Origin: Saprospiraceae bacterium
Lineage (GTDB): Bacteria > Bacteroidota > Bacteroidia > Chitinophagales > Saprospiraceae
Direction: 5' to 3'
Length of the DNA stretch: 46,755 bases
Assembly (NCBI GenBank): GCA_026982695.1
Contig: JALSGS010000044.1
Coordinates: 1-46,755, forward strand
Position numbers and translations under genes: made by a program
In this document: positions 30,502 through 38,936 of the stretch, piece by piece
Layout of the letters: each line of letters starts with the position of its first letter
Numbering within the stretch: the stretch's first letter is position 1
The notes under the pieces: generated by a model
Seen by the model: the letters and a program-made list of their open reading frames with translations, nothing else
What the model was told of the DNA's origin: nothing
Database searches by the model: none

Positions 30502-32225
30502 TAACCACCTTCCTCGTTGCCTTCATCTTTTATCTTGATAAGCTCATGTTGCAGCCAATCAGCCTGCGCTTGTGTAAACACCTTATGCGGGTGGTCAACT
30601 GCTGCGTTCTGCTGTGTAGCATCAGGCAAGTCCAGCTCATGCCCAAGCAAAGGCTGCTCAACCTCGGGCGCAATGTAAGTAGGCACAAGGCGAAACGCAG
30701 CAACGCCGCCTGTCAAACCTAAGCTGGTAAGCGGTGCGGCTGAAACAGTCCCAACGCCACCGCCGAAGACAGCATCGCGCATTTGGAAACCGCCATTGCC
30801 GTCTATGTTGCCACTGAAAATCGCAGACAACATACCAACGCCGTGACCGTGCGAATCCACGCTACCTTTGCCCTTGCCATGCACAGCACGCAACGAGCCA
30901 CCACCAAAACCACCGTCACCAAACACGTCGCCGCTGCCAACACCGAAGATAGCCAGCCCTACTGTATGCCCTAAGTGATTAACTGCCTGCGGCGCAAAAC
31001 CGCCCCCGATACCTCCAACGCGGTTAACAGCGCCGTCACCTCCGCCTGTAATAGCACCTAACATGTTGCCGCCGTTACCTGTGGTTGGCACAAAGCCTAC
31101 ACCCCCACCAAAGATAGGAGCTAACACACCCGGAGGCGTAACAGGTGGAGGCTCACCAACCGCCTGCAAGGCTCCTACAGACCAAGGTTGATTACGCAAT
31201 GTGCCTGTTATGTCGTAATCAAACTCAAAGTCTGCGCCTGAACCTGCGCCCAAGTAAACACCCTGTCCGCGTAATTCTGTATCCGCCTGCGTTGGCTTGT
31301 AATAAGCATCAAAATCAGGAGCTACATTAGCGCGTGCGAAATTTCCAGGAGGAACCGAGGTACTGCCAGAGGCGTTATACCAGTCTCCAGGAAGTGTCCA
31401 CAAACCTTGAAACTCGCTGTTTCCATAGCAGTTTATAAGCTGCCCTGTGGTACTGCCGTTTTGCGCTTCATAAGCGACCTGAGCATCGTACACACTGCAA
31501 TTATACACTCGCGATGCAGCAAATTGGGCTTGTCTTATCCCAACAGCGCACGCTTCAAAGATGGCTCCATTGATCAGCCTGTAGCCTACATTGTCAAAAC
31601 CAACAAGAGCGCCAAAGCCGACAGAACAGTTAACAGCGAAAGCGCCCCCAAGGTCAAACGCGGCAACAGGTAAATATGGAGGCTCATAGCTGATATGAAT
31701 GCCATACAACTCGCGGTAAGAGTTTGAGCGAACATAGCCGCTTTGCCCTGCAGGAGGCTGCAAAACGTAAGTAGCATCTATAACATGCTGTAAGCCTATC
31801 ATAGCCTGATCCGCTACCTCAACACGCGGAAACGAATCAGTGCCATTGGCAAAATACAGGTCTATTTGGTCTTCAACTATAGGGCGTTGCGCGTGCAAAC
31901 GGCACACAACAACAGCCAAGTCCCCAGCATCGAGCAATGTAAAAAACGCCCCGCCTGCCCCATTTAAAGTCATTCCACTCGCTAACGTGCCGCTTATGTT
32001 CCTGAGCAGCGCATAACCGCCAAGCACCTTGCCGACAAACTGAGCTGAAACGCCTCCTGCCCCTGTAAGTACAGCGCCAGACACAACAGAGCCAAACACA
32101 GAGACAAGGAAAACACGGGAAGACCACAACACTGTAGGTGTCTGCGGGTTGAAGTCAGCGTTCCACGCGACTATCGTGGGGTAGTCTAAACCAGCCCCAA
32201 CGTTAGCTATGATGCGCGTGGCCAT
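30501..32225 (-). CDS. Tail spike-like protein with beta-helix and Gly-rich repeats, 574 aa
   Basis: Residues 130-260 show the small, asymmetric Asn/Gly/Val pattern of a parallel beta-helix (FGALVGFDNVGYRLINGAIF, SRVYNCSVYDAQVAYEAQNG). Residues 380-510 are Gly-rich, with repeated GGG.G.V and HGHG blocks, resembling an elastic or pseudo-repeat shaft. The gene lies between tail genes. It contains one dispersed GCCTGCGGCGC (30985-30995; FAPQAV). ATG 32225 has GGAGC and follows the preceding stop by one base. Confidence 0.6.
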   Translation of the reverse strand: MATRIIANVGAGLDYPTIVAWNADFNPQTPTVLWSSRVFLVSVFGSVVSGAVLTGAGGVSAQFVGKVLGGYALLRNISGTLASGMTLNGAGGAFFTLLDAGDLAVVVCRLHAQRPIVEDQIDLYFANGTDSFPRVEVADQAMIGLQHVIDATYVLQPPAGQSGYVRSNSYRELYGIHISYEPPYLPVAAFDLGGAFAVNCSVGFGALVGFDNVGYRLINGAIFEACAVGIRQAQFAASRVYNCSVYDAQVAYEAQNGSTTGQLINCYGNSEFQGLWTLPGDWYNASGSTSVPPGNFARANVAPDFDAYYKPTQADTELRGQGVYLGAGSGADFEFDYDITGTLRNQPWSVGALQAVGEPPPVTPPGVLAPIFGGGVGFVPTTGNGGNMLGAITGGGDGAVNRVGGIGGGFAPQAVNHLGHTVGLAIFGVGSGDVFGDGGFGGGSLRAVHGKGKGSVDSHGHGVGMLSAIFSGNIDGNGGFQMRDAVFGGGVGTVSAAPLTSLGLTGGVAAFRLVPTYIAPEVEQPLLGHELDLPDATQQNAAVDHPHKVFTQAQADWLQHELIKIKDEGNEEGG

Positions 32226-32226
32226 G

Positions 32227-32655
32227 CTATGCTCCGTCTGGGTGCTGCAAGTAAAAGGTGTGGACGATAACTAAGCCCGGCGTGGTTATCGCTGTGGATG
32301 AGAGCGTTATGGTTGCGCCTGCAACGTCTACATCACAGTCAAACACAGCATTACCATTGCCGTCGTAAAACCTAGCCCACACAGCAGTTCCTGCGTTATC
32401 CGGGTTTGCATCCTGAAACGCGCTTGCAAAATCAGACCGCCCTGTTGTGTTGGCCTGCAACGCAGCCGGTAGGGGCAGCACAAGCGTGGCCAACACTGTA
32501 TGTATAGCGGGCACGATAGCGCCATACCCTGTAGCAGGCTGCGTGCCTGACAGAATATGACAGTAACCTGGAAGTGGGTTTGCTGCATCTAACAACGCTG
32601 TAACAGCGTTCATAGCAGCTTGGTTCGCTGCTATGGATAATCGGACGTTGGCCAT
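32227..32655 (-). CDS. Structural protein, 142 aa
   Basis: Not assigned to a family. Beta-rich: an Ala-rich helical start (MANVRLSIAANQAAMNAVTALLDA), then paired strands (TAVWARFYDGNGNAVFDCDVDVAG, VIVHTFYLQHP). Size and position between spike-like genes suggest a virion accessory or neck protein. Start ATG 32655 behind AGGGAAA. Confidence 0.65.
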   Translation of the reverse strand: MANVRLSIAANQAAMNAVTALLDAANPLPGYCHILSGTQPATGYGAIVPAIHTVLATLVLPLPAALQANTTGRSDFASAFQDANPDNAGTAVWARFYDGNGNAVFDCDVDVAGATITLSSTAITTPGLVIVHTFYLQHPDGA

Positions 32656-32671
32656 TGGTTTTCCCTGCGTG

Positions 32672-33565
32672 TTATATCAACAAAGCTGTGTCGGCACTGG
32701 ATAGAGGTACAGCAGCGCCTGAATGTGTGACTGTGTTAGTCGCCGCGTCATAGGAATCGATACGCAGAACAGTTCGGTACAAAGGAGTTGCGCTTGTCAC
32801 CAACAAAGCACGCCCGCGCAAAGCGTCTAGCGAGGGTAAATTGCCACCCTCTAAGGAGGCAATAACAGCCGTTGATGTCGTGCCTCCGTTTGCAAAAGTG
32901 ACAAGCTCAATGCTGTCGACATGACGCATTAACTTGTCTATCTGCGCTTGCGTCCACACCGTAGCCCCTCCACCAGCGCCGTTGGTGACTGTAGTCACCT
33001 CGTCTAACACACCGTTTGTGGCATTAAGATGCGTTGTAGGCATTCGCGTGTTAATCAAGTTAGGCAGGTCAGTAGTAACCGCGGCCTCTGTTAGTGTTAT
33101 GCTCGCATCGACTTCGGAACGCACAATAGCCGCATGACCGGCAACAGCAGCAACAGTCTCGCCAGATGTATGCGCATCACTAGACACAAGCACGCGGTCG
33201 TCTGCCCCGAGCTGTATCTTTTGTACGATAGCGATTTCCGCGTCCACCGCCTCCATGTCCGCCGCGCCTCGTAGCTGTATATGTACAGTGCGATTCCCTG
33301 CTACAAACGCAGAGTCAGGCACGTCCAGCCTGTACGTCCCAGCCATGTTTTGTTTTTTGCCAAAGCCACCGGATAACCAACTACCGTTAGCAGCAAGAGC
33401 CACCAAAGGCAACTGGACAGCCGCTTGTGTTGGAGTCGCCCACCAGCACACAAGATCCTGTGTGTTGAACAAAAGACTGTCCATAAGCACGCCGGTAACA
33501 GCGTTACGCGCCACAATCTCAATGCTTACACTTGTAGCGCCGATCTCTACGTCAAACTTGCTCAT
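32672..33565 (-). CDS. Tail-associated beta-rich protein, 297 aa
   Basis: Starts MSKFDVEIGATSVSIEIVARN and includes a beta-sandwich-like N-terminal part (GTYRLDVPDSAF... HIQLRGA) with a helical connector near residues 150-215 and a small beta domain at the C-terminus (YRTVLRIDSYDAATNTVTHSG). It resembles phage baseplate/tail accessory proteins by composition only. Start overlaps the upstream stop (ATGA at 33562-33565). Confidence 0.65.
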   Translation of the reverse strand: MSKFDVEIGATSVSIEIVARNAVTGVLMDSLLFNTQDLVCWWATPTQAAVQLPLVALAANGSWLSGGFGKKQNMAGTYRLDVPDSAFVAGNRTVHIQLRGAADMEAVDAEIAIVQKIQLGADDRVLVSSDAHTSGETVAAVAGHAAIVRSEVDASITLTEAAVTTDLPNLINTRMPTTHLNATNGVLDEVTTVTNGAGGGATVWTQAQIDKLMRHVDSIELVTFANGGTTSTAVIASLEGGNLPSLDALRGRALLVTSATPLYRTVLRIDSYDAATNTVTHSGAAVPLSSADTALLI

Positions 33566-35352
33566 CCAGCCATTCCCCCTGTCATGTTTTGTGTTATTTT
33601 CGTGTGCACAGGCACGGGAGGAGCGCCGAGAGGCAACGCGCCTCTATGCTCTCCAGCCCTGCCGGACGCACGCAGCGCCTCATTTGTTGGGACGTATGAA
33701 GCAAGCAGCCAAGCCTTGACATCCTGCCATGTATAAGCGGGGGATGTCGCTGCGTTGCCAAGCACGTCATACCCGCTACGCTTAAACAGCTCACGATAAA
33801 GCTGCGGCGCTGTTAAAGCACCTGTATGTGCCGCACCAAAGTCGCGCAATCTACGCGGCAAACCAGTGACAAACGCAGGGTCAACAAGCAAGTCAGATGA
33901 GCCAAAGCCTGCATCGCCTTGAGCCAAGCCGGTCATAACTATCGTTGGGTACAGATCATAGATAGCGCCAGCAGCAGGCACATAGCTCACATTGTAGTCA
34001 AGATAGGTAAACTGGTCAGCAGTACCAGCGGGGATGCTTGGCTTTATCATAGCAAAATCGGCTGTAAACCCCGCCGTCCTGTAGTCAACGCGTATGTTGT
34101 TGTAGCCCTCTACGCTGTAGGGAGGCACAACAGGCGCGGTCTCTTGTATCATTGACGCATCCCCCTCGCTGTCAGCAAAGATGACGTGCGTGTTGTTGTG
34201 ATACAGGCTACTACCTACGCTGTTAGCCTCTGTTGTGTACCACGGGTTTGCGTTGACAATAACACACCCACTGACAGTCACTCCCCCGTCCTTGTGGCTA
34301 ACGCCGTTAGCGCCGCCAGGCGAGTCAAACTCAAGATAAGCGTCAGTCACAGTGCTCTGGCGTGCTGATGGCGCAGTAAATGCTTGCGCGTAAAAGTGGG
34401 CGTTATTCCACTGCGCCCCCGCATAAAGCAGTAAATCACTGTCATCAAATGCAGCGCCGTTTACGTTGTGTGATACGGCGCTGCGAGAGCCATTGTAGTC
34501 AAGCATTGCTATAGCGCCGGACACGGAAACATTGCCGCCGCCTGTATTCCGCGCTGTTGCGTTTATACCCGCGTTAAAGCTAAGCTCAAACGCGGGGTTG
34601 CTAAGCGCGTTTTGCTGCAAAACCCTAAGCTCTACAGGGATGCCGTTAGGGTACATATCTGCTGTGTATGCGTTGCGGATGCGCCTACTGCCTGCTACCC
34701 ATGCAGCGGGAAACTGAGCAGCGTAATCAATCGCAGGCTGATTGCTCAAAGGCTGCAAAACAACAGGCGCATCTATTTGGCACACAGCGCTGGGCGCGTG
34801 CGTAGCACCAACGCCGAGCCGCATCTGCCCACACCGTATCCATAGGAAATTAGCAATGCGTATGTTGAGCGTGGCGGCGTTATTACCCCGCTGACTCATG
34901 CCATTTATCGTCGCTGTGCCGCAGTTTTCAAAGTGCGCGTTGTCTATGTCAATAACCACGCCATCGGTGGAGGCTGCATCACGCCATAGCCAGTGGAAGC
35001 CAACAGCGGCTGTGTAAATGGCCTTAGCGCCTCCAGTAGGGGCGGATCGCCACACGGAGCCATCACTCTGCGTTAGTGTGCGATTGCCTCCGGCGGCTAT
35101 CATCTGCGTGCCAGCACCTGTATCGAGGTTAGTTAACGTGCCTCCGAGCGTTATATTCCCGCTGTACGTTAGTACGTTATTAGTAACCAACTCCCCTCCA
35201 GGCTGGATGTCAATCGATCCTGTACTCCAAGCCCCGTCCTGCGTTACCGCGAAACCAGAAGGGATAATGACAGGATCAGCAGCCCCAGGGACGACACCTG
35301 TATCCCATGTAGCCGTATTGCTGTGTAACCCTGTTGCGATTGCTGTAGCCAT
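33562..35352 (-). CDS. Tail spike-like beta-helix protein with G8-like start, 596 aa
   Basis: The first 60 residues (TATWDTGVVPGAADPVIIPSGFAVT) have the W-x-x-G-x-x-P-x-x-x-D-x-V-x-I pattern at the start of G8-type and pectinesterase-like beta-helix proteins. Long Asn/Gly/Ser-rich rungs follow to about residue 430, then a smaller domain ending in PRRLRDFGAAHTGALTAPQL. Probably a receptor-binding or depolymerase spike. No catalytic residues can be assigned. TAATG overlap with the upstream gene; ATG 35352. Confidence 0.65.
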   Translation of the reverse strand: MATAIATGLHSNTATWDTGVVPGAADPVIIPSGFAVTQDGAWSTGSIDIQPGGELVTNNVLTYSGNITLGGTLTNLDTGAGTQMIAAGGNRTLTQSDGSVWRSAPTGGAKAIYTAAVGFHWLWRDAASTDGVVIDIDNAHFENCGTATINGMSQRGNNAATLNIRIANFLWIRCGQMRLGVGATHAPSAVCQIDAPVVLQPLSNQPAIDYAAQFPAAWVAGSRRIRNAYTADMYPNGIPVELRVLQQNALSNPAFELSFNAGINATARNTGGGNVSVSGAIAMLDYNGSRSAVSHNVNGAAFDDSDLLLYAGAQWNNAHFYAQAFTAPSARQSTVTDAYLEFDSPGGANGVSHKDGGVTVSGCVIVNANPWYTTEANSVGSSLYHNNTHVIFADSEGDASMIQETAPVVPPYSVEGYNNIRVDYRTAGFTADFAMIKPSIPAGTADQFTYLDYNVSYVPAAGAIYDLYPTIVMTGLAQGDAGFGSSDLLVDPAFVTGLPRRLRDFGAAHTGALTAPQLYRELFKRSGYDVLGNAATSPAYTWQDVKAWLLASYVPTNEALRASGRAGEHRGALPLGAPPVPVHTKITQNMTGGMAG

Positions 35353-37115
35353 TAAACTGCACTCCTCATTAATATAGCGCCATTAGTATTACCCAACACA
35401 ACAGAGTTAACCTGCATTTGCGCTGTATTATCGGCCTGCAACGGGTAAAACACACCTCCGAGCGGCAAGGTGTTGGGCTGTAAACCTATGTTTGCAGCCC
35501 CACTCACATTGCCAAGCCGAACCAGGACTAGCGCGTTATCGTAATCTCTCGCGTATACAGTGCCATCCACATCGGACGCAAATATATAAAACCGGTCTGT
35601 GTTAGCCGCACCCCAAAAGTCACTACCACCCCTAACAAGTGCAGCGCCCAGCGAAACCTCTAAATTAGCGTGCCAGTGAGTTTGTGTCATATCCCCGTAA
35701 GGATTGCCACCGTAGTTACCTGCACCACCGTGGTGGTACATAAACGATGCGTTGTCATGCTTTAGCAGATAAATCAACCCAAGCAAAAACAAGCTAAACG
35801 CCCGATCCACAGGCTGCACAGTTCGCGTTTCCATGCGCAGCAAAAACCTACGCCCTGCGTCCATGTCATTATAGACGCTCTGCATCCTGTCTATGTACCG
35901 CGCCCTTGTTAAAGAGCTGCCAGCGTACTCAATGCAAACGTCGTCAAGCACGGCTTTATTGCCTTCGTAGAGCGAGGAAAACTGGTCGTAGAAATAATCG
36001 TATTCAGCTCCGTTCGGTATGACGCGGAACGCGGGGTTGCCTGATAGCGCGGCCATTGCGTTTTTAAGCGCGCTTGATGCAGCTACAAGATCAGCCTCTA
36101 GAGCTGCGTAAACAGCGGCTTTATTTGGGTGTGCCGCGTATTCTACAGTGTTCTCTATGCGGCTCGTGTAGGCAAGATCATTTTGCTCTGCTAGCCCCTC
36201 GAACGTGTCAAGCAACAAGCCGTGAGCGTATTGCGCGGGGGTACTTTGCTCTGTGATTAAGTAAGCACATAGCGCCTCATAAGCCAAGCGCCATGTTTGA
36301 CTGCCTGGGTTTATAGCAAGCCAGCCGCCATTCCATCGCACACGAGCGCGAGAGTCAGCCTGATTTGGTGCCCAACCACCAACACCTGGGACTGTTACTT
36401 CGTGCCTATTGGCTGCAGCAACGAAGTTGTTAGTGGCGTAGCTCCAAGTGCCGGCTAAAGCAGGCCATGCCGTGCTGTCAACTGGTGCTGGCGGCAGTGT
36501 GTCTGTGTATAGCGTGATGCGCCTATTGTCCGCGGGATCAGGGAGCGCCACAAACTGCGCGTTGTTAATCGGGTGGTCAGCGCCTGTTAGCCGTGTAAAG
36601 TTTATTTTAGCCCCTGCCGGTATCTGTGTATCCCTATTAAACAAGACAGCGGCAGTGGTGTTAAACTCAACGCCAGTAACAGCACTTTCATTATTTGAGT
36701 CTGTATCGCCGCTTATGCGGACAACAGTGTCCACAGCGTAATGCATATACAAATCAACAATGTTATGCCCGCTGGCAAGGCACCAAGCCTCAAGCCACTG
36801 TGCTGTAAAGTAAGACATGCTGTGATATGGGATGTACTTAATCACCTCAACAGAGGGGTTTTCAGCACGCAAGATTGTAGCCGTTTCTGTGTCGTTGTAG
36901 TCAACACCAGCACTAGGCCAAACAGCTTTAGTGCCAATCACAGTATCGTGCTTTGATGCCGCAAACGTCAAAGCCTGCGGAGTTACTTGCGGATCAGTAA
37001 GGCGCACGTAATCAAAGCCAAACGTATTTAAGTCGCTCGAGCTTGTGGGGGTAGTATCGCGCCACTGCGGATGCGTGTGGCTACGCCCTTGGGAGTCTGT
37101 CGCGCTATAAAGCAT
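35352..37115 (-). CDS. Tail-associated glycoside-hydrolase-like protein (GHL-type barrel), 587 aa
   Basis: Residues 35-130 and 265-500 look like a TIM barrel similar to the putative glycoside hydrolase family 15-like (GHL15) group: VIKYIPYHSMSYFTAQWLEAW, then HGLLLDTFEG around residues 298-307 (D303), a strand with NPAFRVIPNGAEYDY, LDDVCIEYAGS, and a closing VYARDYDNALVLVRLGN that matches the end of GHL domains. An inserted beta domain of about 130 residues (about 130-265) carries Asp/Asn-rich strands. It is the first of the large tail genes and could cleave host surface glycans. Which residues are catalytic cannot be told here. ATG 37115 has AAGGAA upstream. Confidence 0.5.
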   Translation of the reverse strand: MLYSATDSQGRSHTHPQWRDTTPTSSSDLNTFGFDYVRLTDPQVTPQALTFAASKHDTVIGTKAVWPSAGVDYNDTETATILRAENPSVEVIKYIPYHSMSYFTAQWLEAWCLASGHNIVDLYMHYAVDTVVRISGDTDSNNESAVTGVEFNTTAAVLFNRDTQIPAGAKINFTRLTGADHPINNAQFVALPDPADNRRITLYTDTLPPAPVDSTAWPALAGTWSYATNNFVAAANRHEVTVPGVGGWAPNQADSRARVRWNGGWLAINPGSQTWRLAYEALCAYLITEQSTPAQYAHGLLLDTFEGLAEQNDLAYTSRIENTVEYAAHPNKAAVYAALEADLVAASSALKNAMAALSGNPAFRVIPNGAEYDYFYDQFSSLYEGNKAVLDDVCIEYAGSSLTRARYIDRMQSVYNDMDAGRRFLLRMETRTVQPVDRAFSLFLLGLIYLLKHDNASFMYHHGGAGNYGGNPYGDMTQTHWHANLEVSLGAALVRGGSDFWGAANTDRFYIFASDVDGTVYARDYDNALVLVRLGNVSGAANIGLQPNTLPLGGVFYPLQADNTAQMQVNSVVLGNTNGAILMRSAV

Positions 37116-37126
37116 GAGATGATTCC

Positions 37127-37366
37127 TTAGTCAAACGTGACGCCTTCATCACGATCCTGCTGTTTGTTTGTTAACGCCTTCAACGCGCTTGCCACTGCGT
37201 CGGGATCATTTTTGTATGCAGCATCGACAAGGGCAACGATTTGATCGTCTATCTTTGTCGATGTCAGCTTGCTTGCGTGGCGCAGCGCCATCAACACGAA
37301 TCGGGGACGTATCCACATCCCGAGCAGGTTGCGTGCTACGGTTCCTGCTAGTAGCTTTATAACCAT
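37127..37366 (-). CDS. Small protein, 79 aa
   Basis: Not recognised. N-terminal moderately hydrophobic helix (MVIKLLAGTVARNLLGMWI), then KLTSTKIDDQIVALVDAAYKNDPDAVASALKAL, typical of small phage proteins near lysis genes. A holin-type membrane role is conceivable because of the N-terminal helix, but it is short and contains Arg. ATG 37366 behind AAGGGGAG. Confidence 0.7.
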   Translation of the reverse strand: MVIKLLAGTVARNLLGMWIRPRFVLMALRHASKLTSTKIDDQIVALVDAAYKNDPDAVASALKALTNKQQDRDEGVTFD

Positions 37367-37399
37367 GTCACTCTCCCCTTCGTATGTGTAAGTTGCGTG

Positions 37400-37633
37400 T
37401 TAGCCATCTAATCGCGTGCACATGGCTTCAAACACGTCTTTTGGCATCCAGGCAGTAAACCCGCTATTGCTGTGAATCACAAGATACCCATCCTCACTGC
37501 CGTCTTCATCGTCGGGTAAATCCCAACCACGAAACGCATTGTATTCAAGCCATCCCATGGGTTTTGCGTCTAAAGGCTTTGTTACACTGTAGCTGCACAT
37601 ACCTTCTGATGTGACGTACCCATCCATTTTCAT
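37400..37633 (-). CDS. Small conserved-type phage protein (GYLV...WxPKxVFE), 77 aa
   Basis: The pattern EYNAFRGWDLPDDEDGSEDG, then GYLVIHSNSGFTAWMPKDVFEAM resembles a small protein family I have met in many phages, with conserved YNxxRGW and WxPKxVFE; no function is known to me. ATG 37633 has AGGGGC six bases away. Position between a tail gene and the methyltransferase-like gene. Confidence 0.72.
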   Translation of the reverse strand: MKMDGYVTSEGMCSYSVTKPLDAKPMGWLEYNAFRGWDLPDDEDGSEDGYLVIHSNSGFTAWMPKDVFEAMCTRLDG

Positions 37634-37697
37634 AGCTTTGCCCCTGTTACTTTGTATGTTGCTTAACTCTGGTTCCGTGCTTGCTGCTTTTTGGTCA

Positions 37698-38288
37698 CTA
37701 GCCCCACTGATTAGCCATAGCTTCCGCTATACCTTGATATGTTTGGCTTCTAAGTTTCCACCTGTCCGCTGACGGGGGTAGATAATGCAGGCGCTGTCTT
37801 TGGCTCTTTGGCAGCAGCATCATTTCATCCCTCACGTTTTTAGTCTCTTTAAGCTTTGGCAGCCCCTCTAACCACAAGCAAGTTGCTTTCTGCTCTGTGT
37901 GCCCAAACATCCAGGGCTGTATTACCTGGCTTTGTGCAACGTCGCCTATCAGCCTTTTTGCGTACTTGTGCATTACAGGGTTTTCTATGCATTTCTTTGG
38001 TATGTCTGCATGCAACAGCTTCCTAAAAAATTCTGCGCCATCAAACAAATCTAACCACCTTTTAGCGTCTTTGTGCAACCAGCCTACACCTGCATTTGTT
38101 AGGTATGTGCATGGCGGATGTGCTATCATCAAGTCAAATCCGTTATTTATGATGTCAAAAACATCCCCCTGGTAGTGCTTACCAGGTCTGTCTGTAGGCA
38201 ACAAGTCGCAACTGATAACATCGTGTCCTAACAAGCTAAAAGCATGTCTAACCGTGCCGCTATGTTCGCACGCAACTAATACTTTCAT
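37698..38288 (-). CDS. C5-cytosine-methyltransferase-like protein (phage Dcm type), 196 aa
   Basis: MKVLVACEHSGTVRHAF is the SAM-binding motif I strand and helix, HDVISCDLLP motif II, GFDLMIAHPPCTYL the PPC motif IV with the putative catalytic Cys, and CIENPVMHKY the ENP equivalent of motif VI. Such short proteins without a large target-recognition region are frequent in phages and annotated as cytosine methyltransferase. No restriction partner is visible, so it probably protects phage DNA or modifies it. ATG 38288 was chosen because it starts exactly at motif I, with GGGAG upstream; start codons further upstream would overlap the peptidase gene. Confidence 0.75.
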   Translation of the reverse strand: MKVLVACEHSGTVRHAFSLLGHDVISCDLLPTDRPGKHYQGDVFDIINNGFDLMIAHPPCTYLTNAGVGWLHKDAKRWLDLFDGAEFFRKLLHADIPKKCIENPVMHKYAKRLIGDVAQSQVIQPWMFGHTEQKATCLWLEGLPKLKETKNVRDEMMLLPKSQRQRLHYLPPSADRWKLRSQTYQGIAEAMANQWG

Positions 38289-38316
38289 CTCCCGTACCCC
38301 CTCATCTACCAGCAGC

Positions 38317-38712
38317 TTACTTTGACTTTCCAATCCACAGAACGCCTGGCAGCTCATCCCGCCAAGCGAAATGCACGTGGTTGTCATACACGCCAAGCGC
38401 ATCTACAGCAAAGCCAACTGCAAGCTTGTTTAACTCCATGCGCTCGACACTGTTAGCGCACGCGATGTCAACACCCACGCACGCCTGGTGATCCGTGTCT
38501 GTCCTGCCCTGTTCGGCAGGGTGATAAGGGCATCGCCCACCAGATGTAACCCGCATAGACTTGCCACGCACGTTACGCACGCGCTGTAAACGGTCGAGTA
38601 TCTCCTGCTTCAGCTTGCGGCGATCACACTTTGAGTGACCGCAGCTACAAGCAAGCAGCGGGTCTGTTTCTAAGCTAAAATTCTTTGTGCCATAACCTAA
38701 TTGACTGCCCAT
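38317..38712 (-). CDS. M15-type peptidase, probable endolysin, 131 aa
   Basis: A zinc D-Ala-D-Ala-type peptidase domain that would cut peptidoglycan stem peptides. DHQACVGVDI supplies the first His and Asp, and DNHVHF the His-x-His pair. The N-terminal NFSLETDPLLACSCGHSKCD and TSGGRCPYHPAEQ match the M15_3 pattern found in phage endolysins and spike-associated peptidases. No signal peptide, so release would need a holin. Start ATG 38712 with GGGGGTG upstream, one base after the preceding stop. An extended start at 38772 would overlap the upstream gene. Confidence 0.8.
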   Translation of the reverse strand: MGSQLGYGTKNFSLETDPLLACSCGHSKCDRRKLKQEILDRLQRVRNVRGKSMRVTSGGRCPYHPAEQGRTDTDHQACVGVDIACANSVERMELNKLAVGFAVDALGVYDNHVHFAWRDELPGVLWIGKSK

Positions 38713-38713
38713 C

Positions 38714-38914
38714 TTACACCCCCAATAACATTCCAAGCACACGCTCGACATCAGCACGCCTAACAAGATCAAGCCAAATGGCTAACTCGCCGACAGCAAC
38801 ATAAGTACCAATTCTAATGCCACGATAAGCCCAACAGCGGCGCATAAATCCACGCATCCTCTGCGTGACACGAGCCCAACCCGCTTTGTTTGTCGCCTTT
38901 CTAAACCATACCAT
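38714..38914 (-). CDS. Small protein upstream of the peptidase, 66 aa
   Basis: Not recognised. Basic N-terminal half (RKATNKAGWARVTQRMRGFMRRC) and a moderately hydrophobic C-terminal half (RIGTYVAVGELAIWLDLV...VLGMLLGV). It directly precedes the peptidase (stop, one base, start), a position often held by a holin or lysis regulator, but the hydrophobic segment contains Glu and Asp. ATG 38914 preceded by GGGAGC; a GTG at 38932 is also in frame. Confidence 0.6.
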   Translation of the reverse strand: MVWFRKATNKAGWARVTQRMRGFMRRCWAYRGIRIGTYVAVGELAIWLDLVRRADVERVLGMLLGV

Positions 38915-38936
38915 TTGCTGCTCCCAAACCACATGA

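Noticed and set aside
37400-37633. Tad2-like (DUF2829) anti-defence protein
   Set aside because: The GYLV and WxPKxVFE pattern resembles a different small phage family; the Tad2 N-terminal KKVARxGWNG signature is absent.
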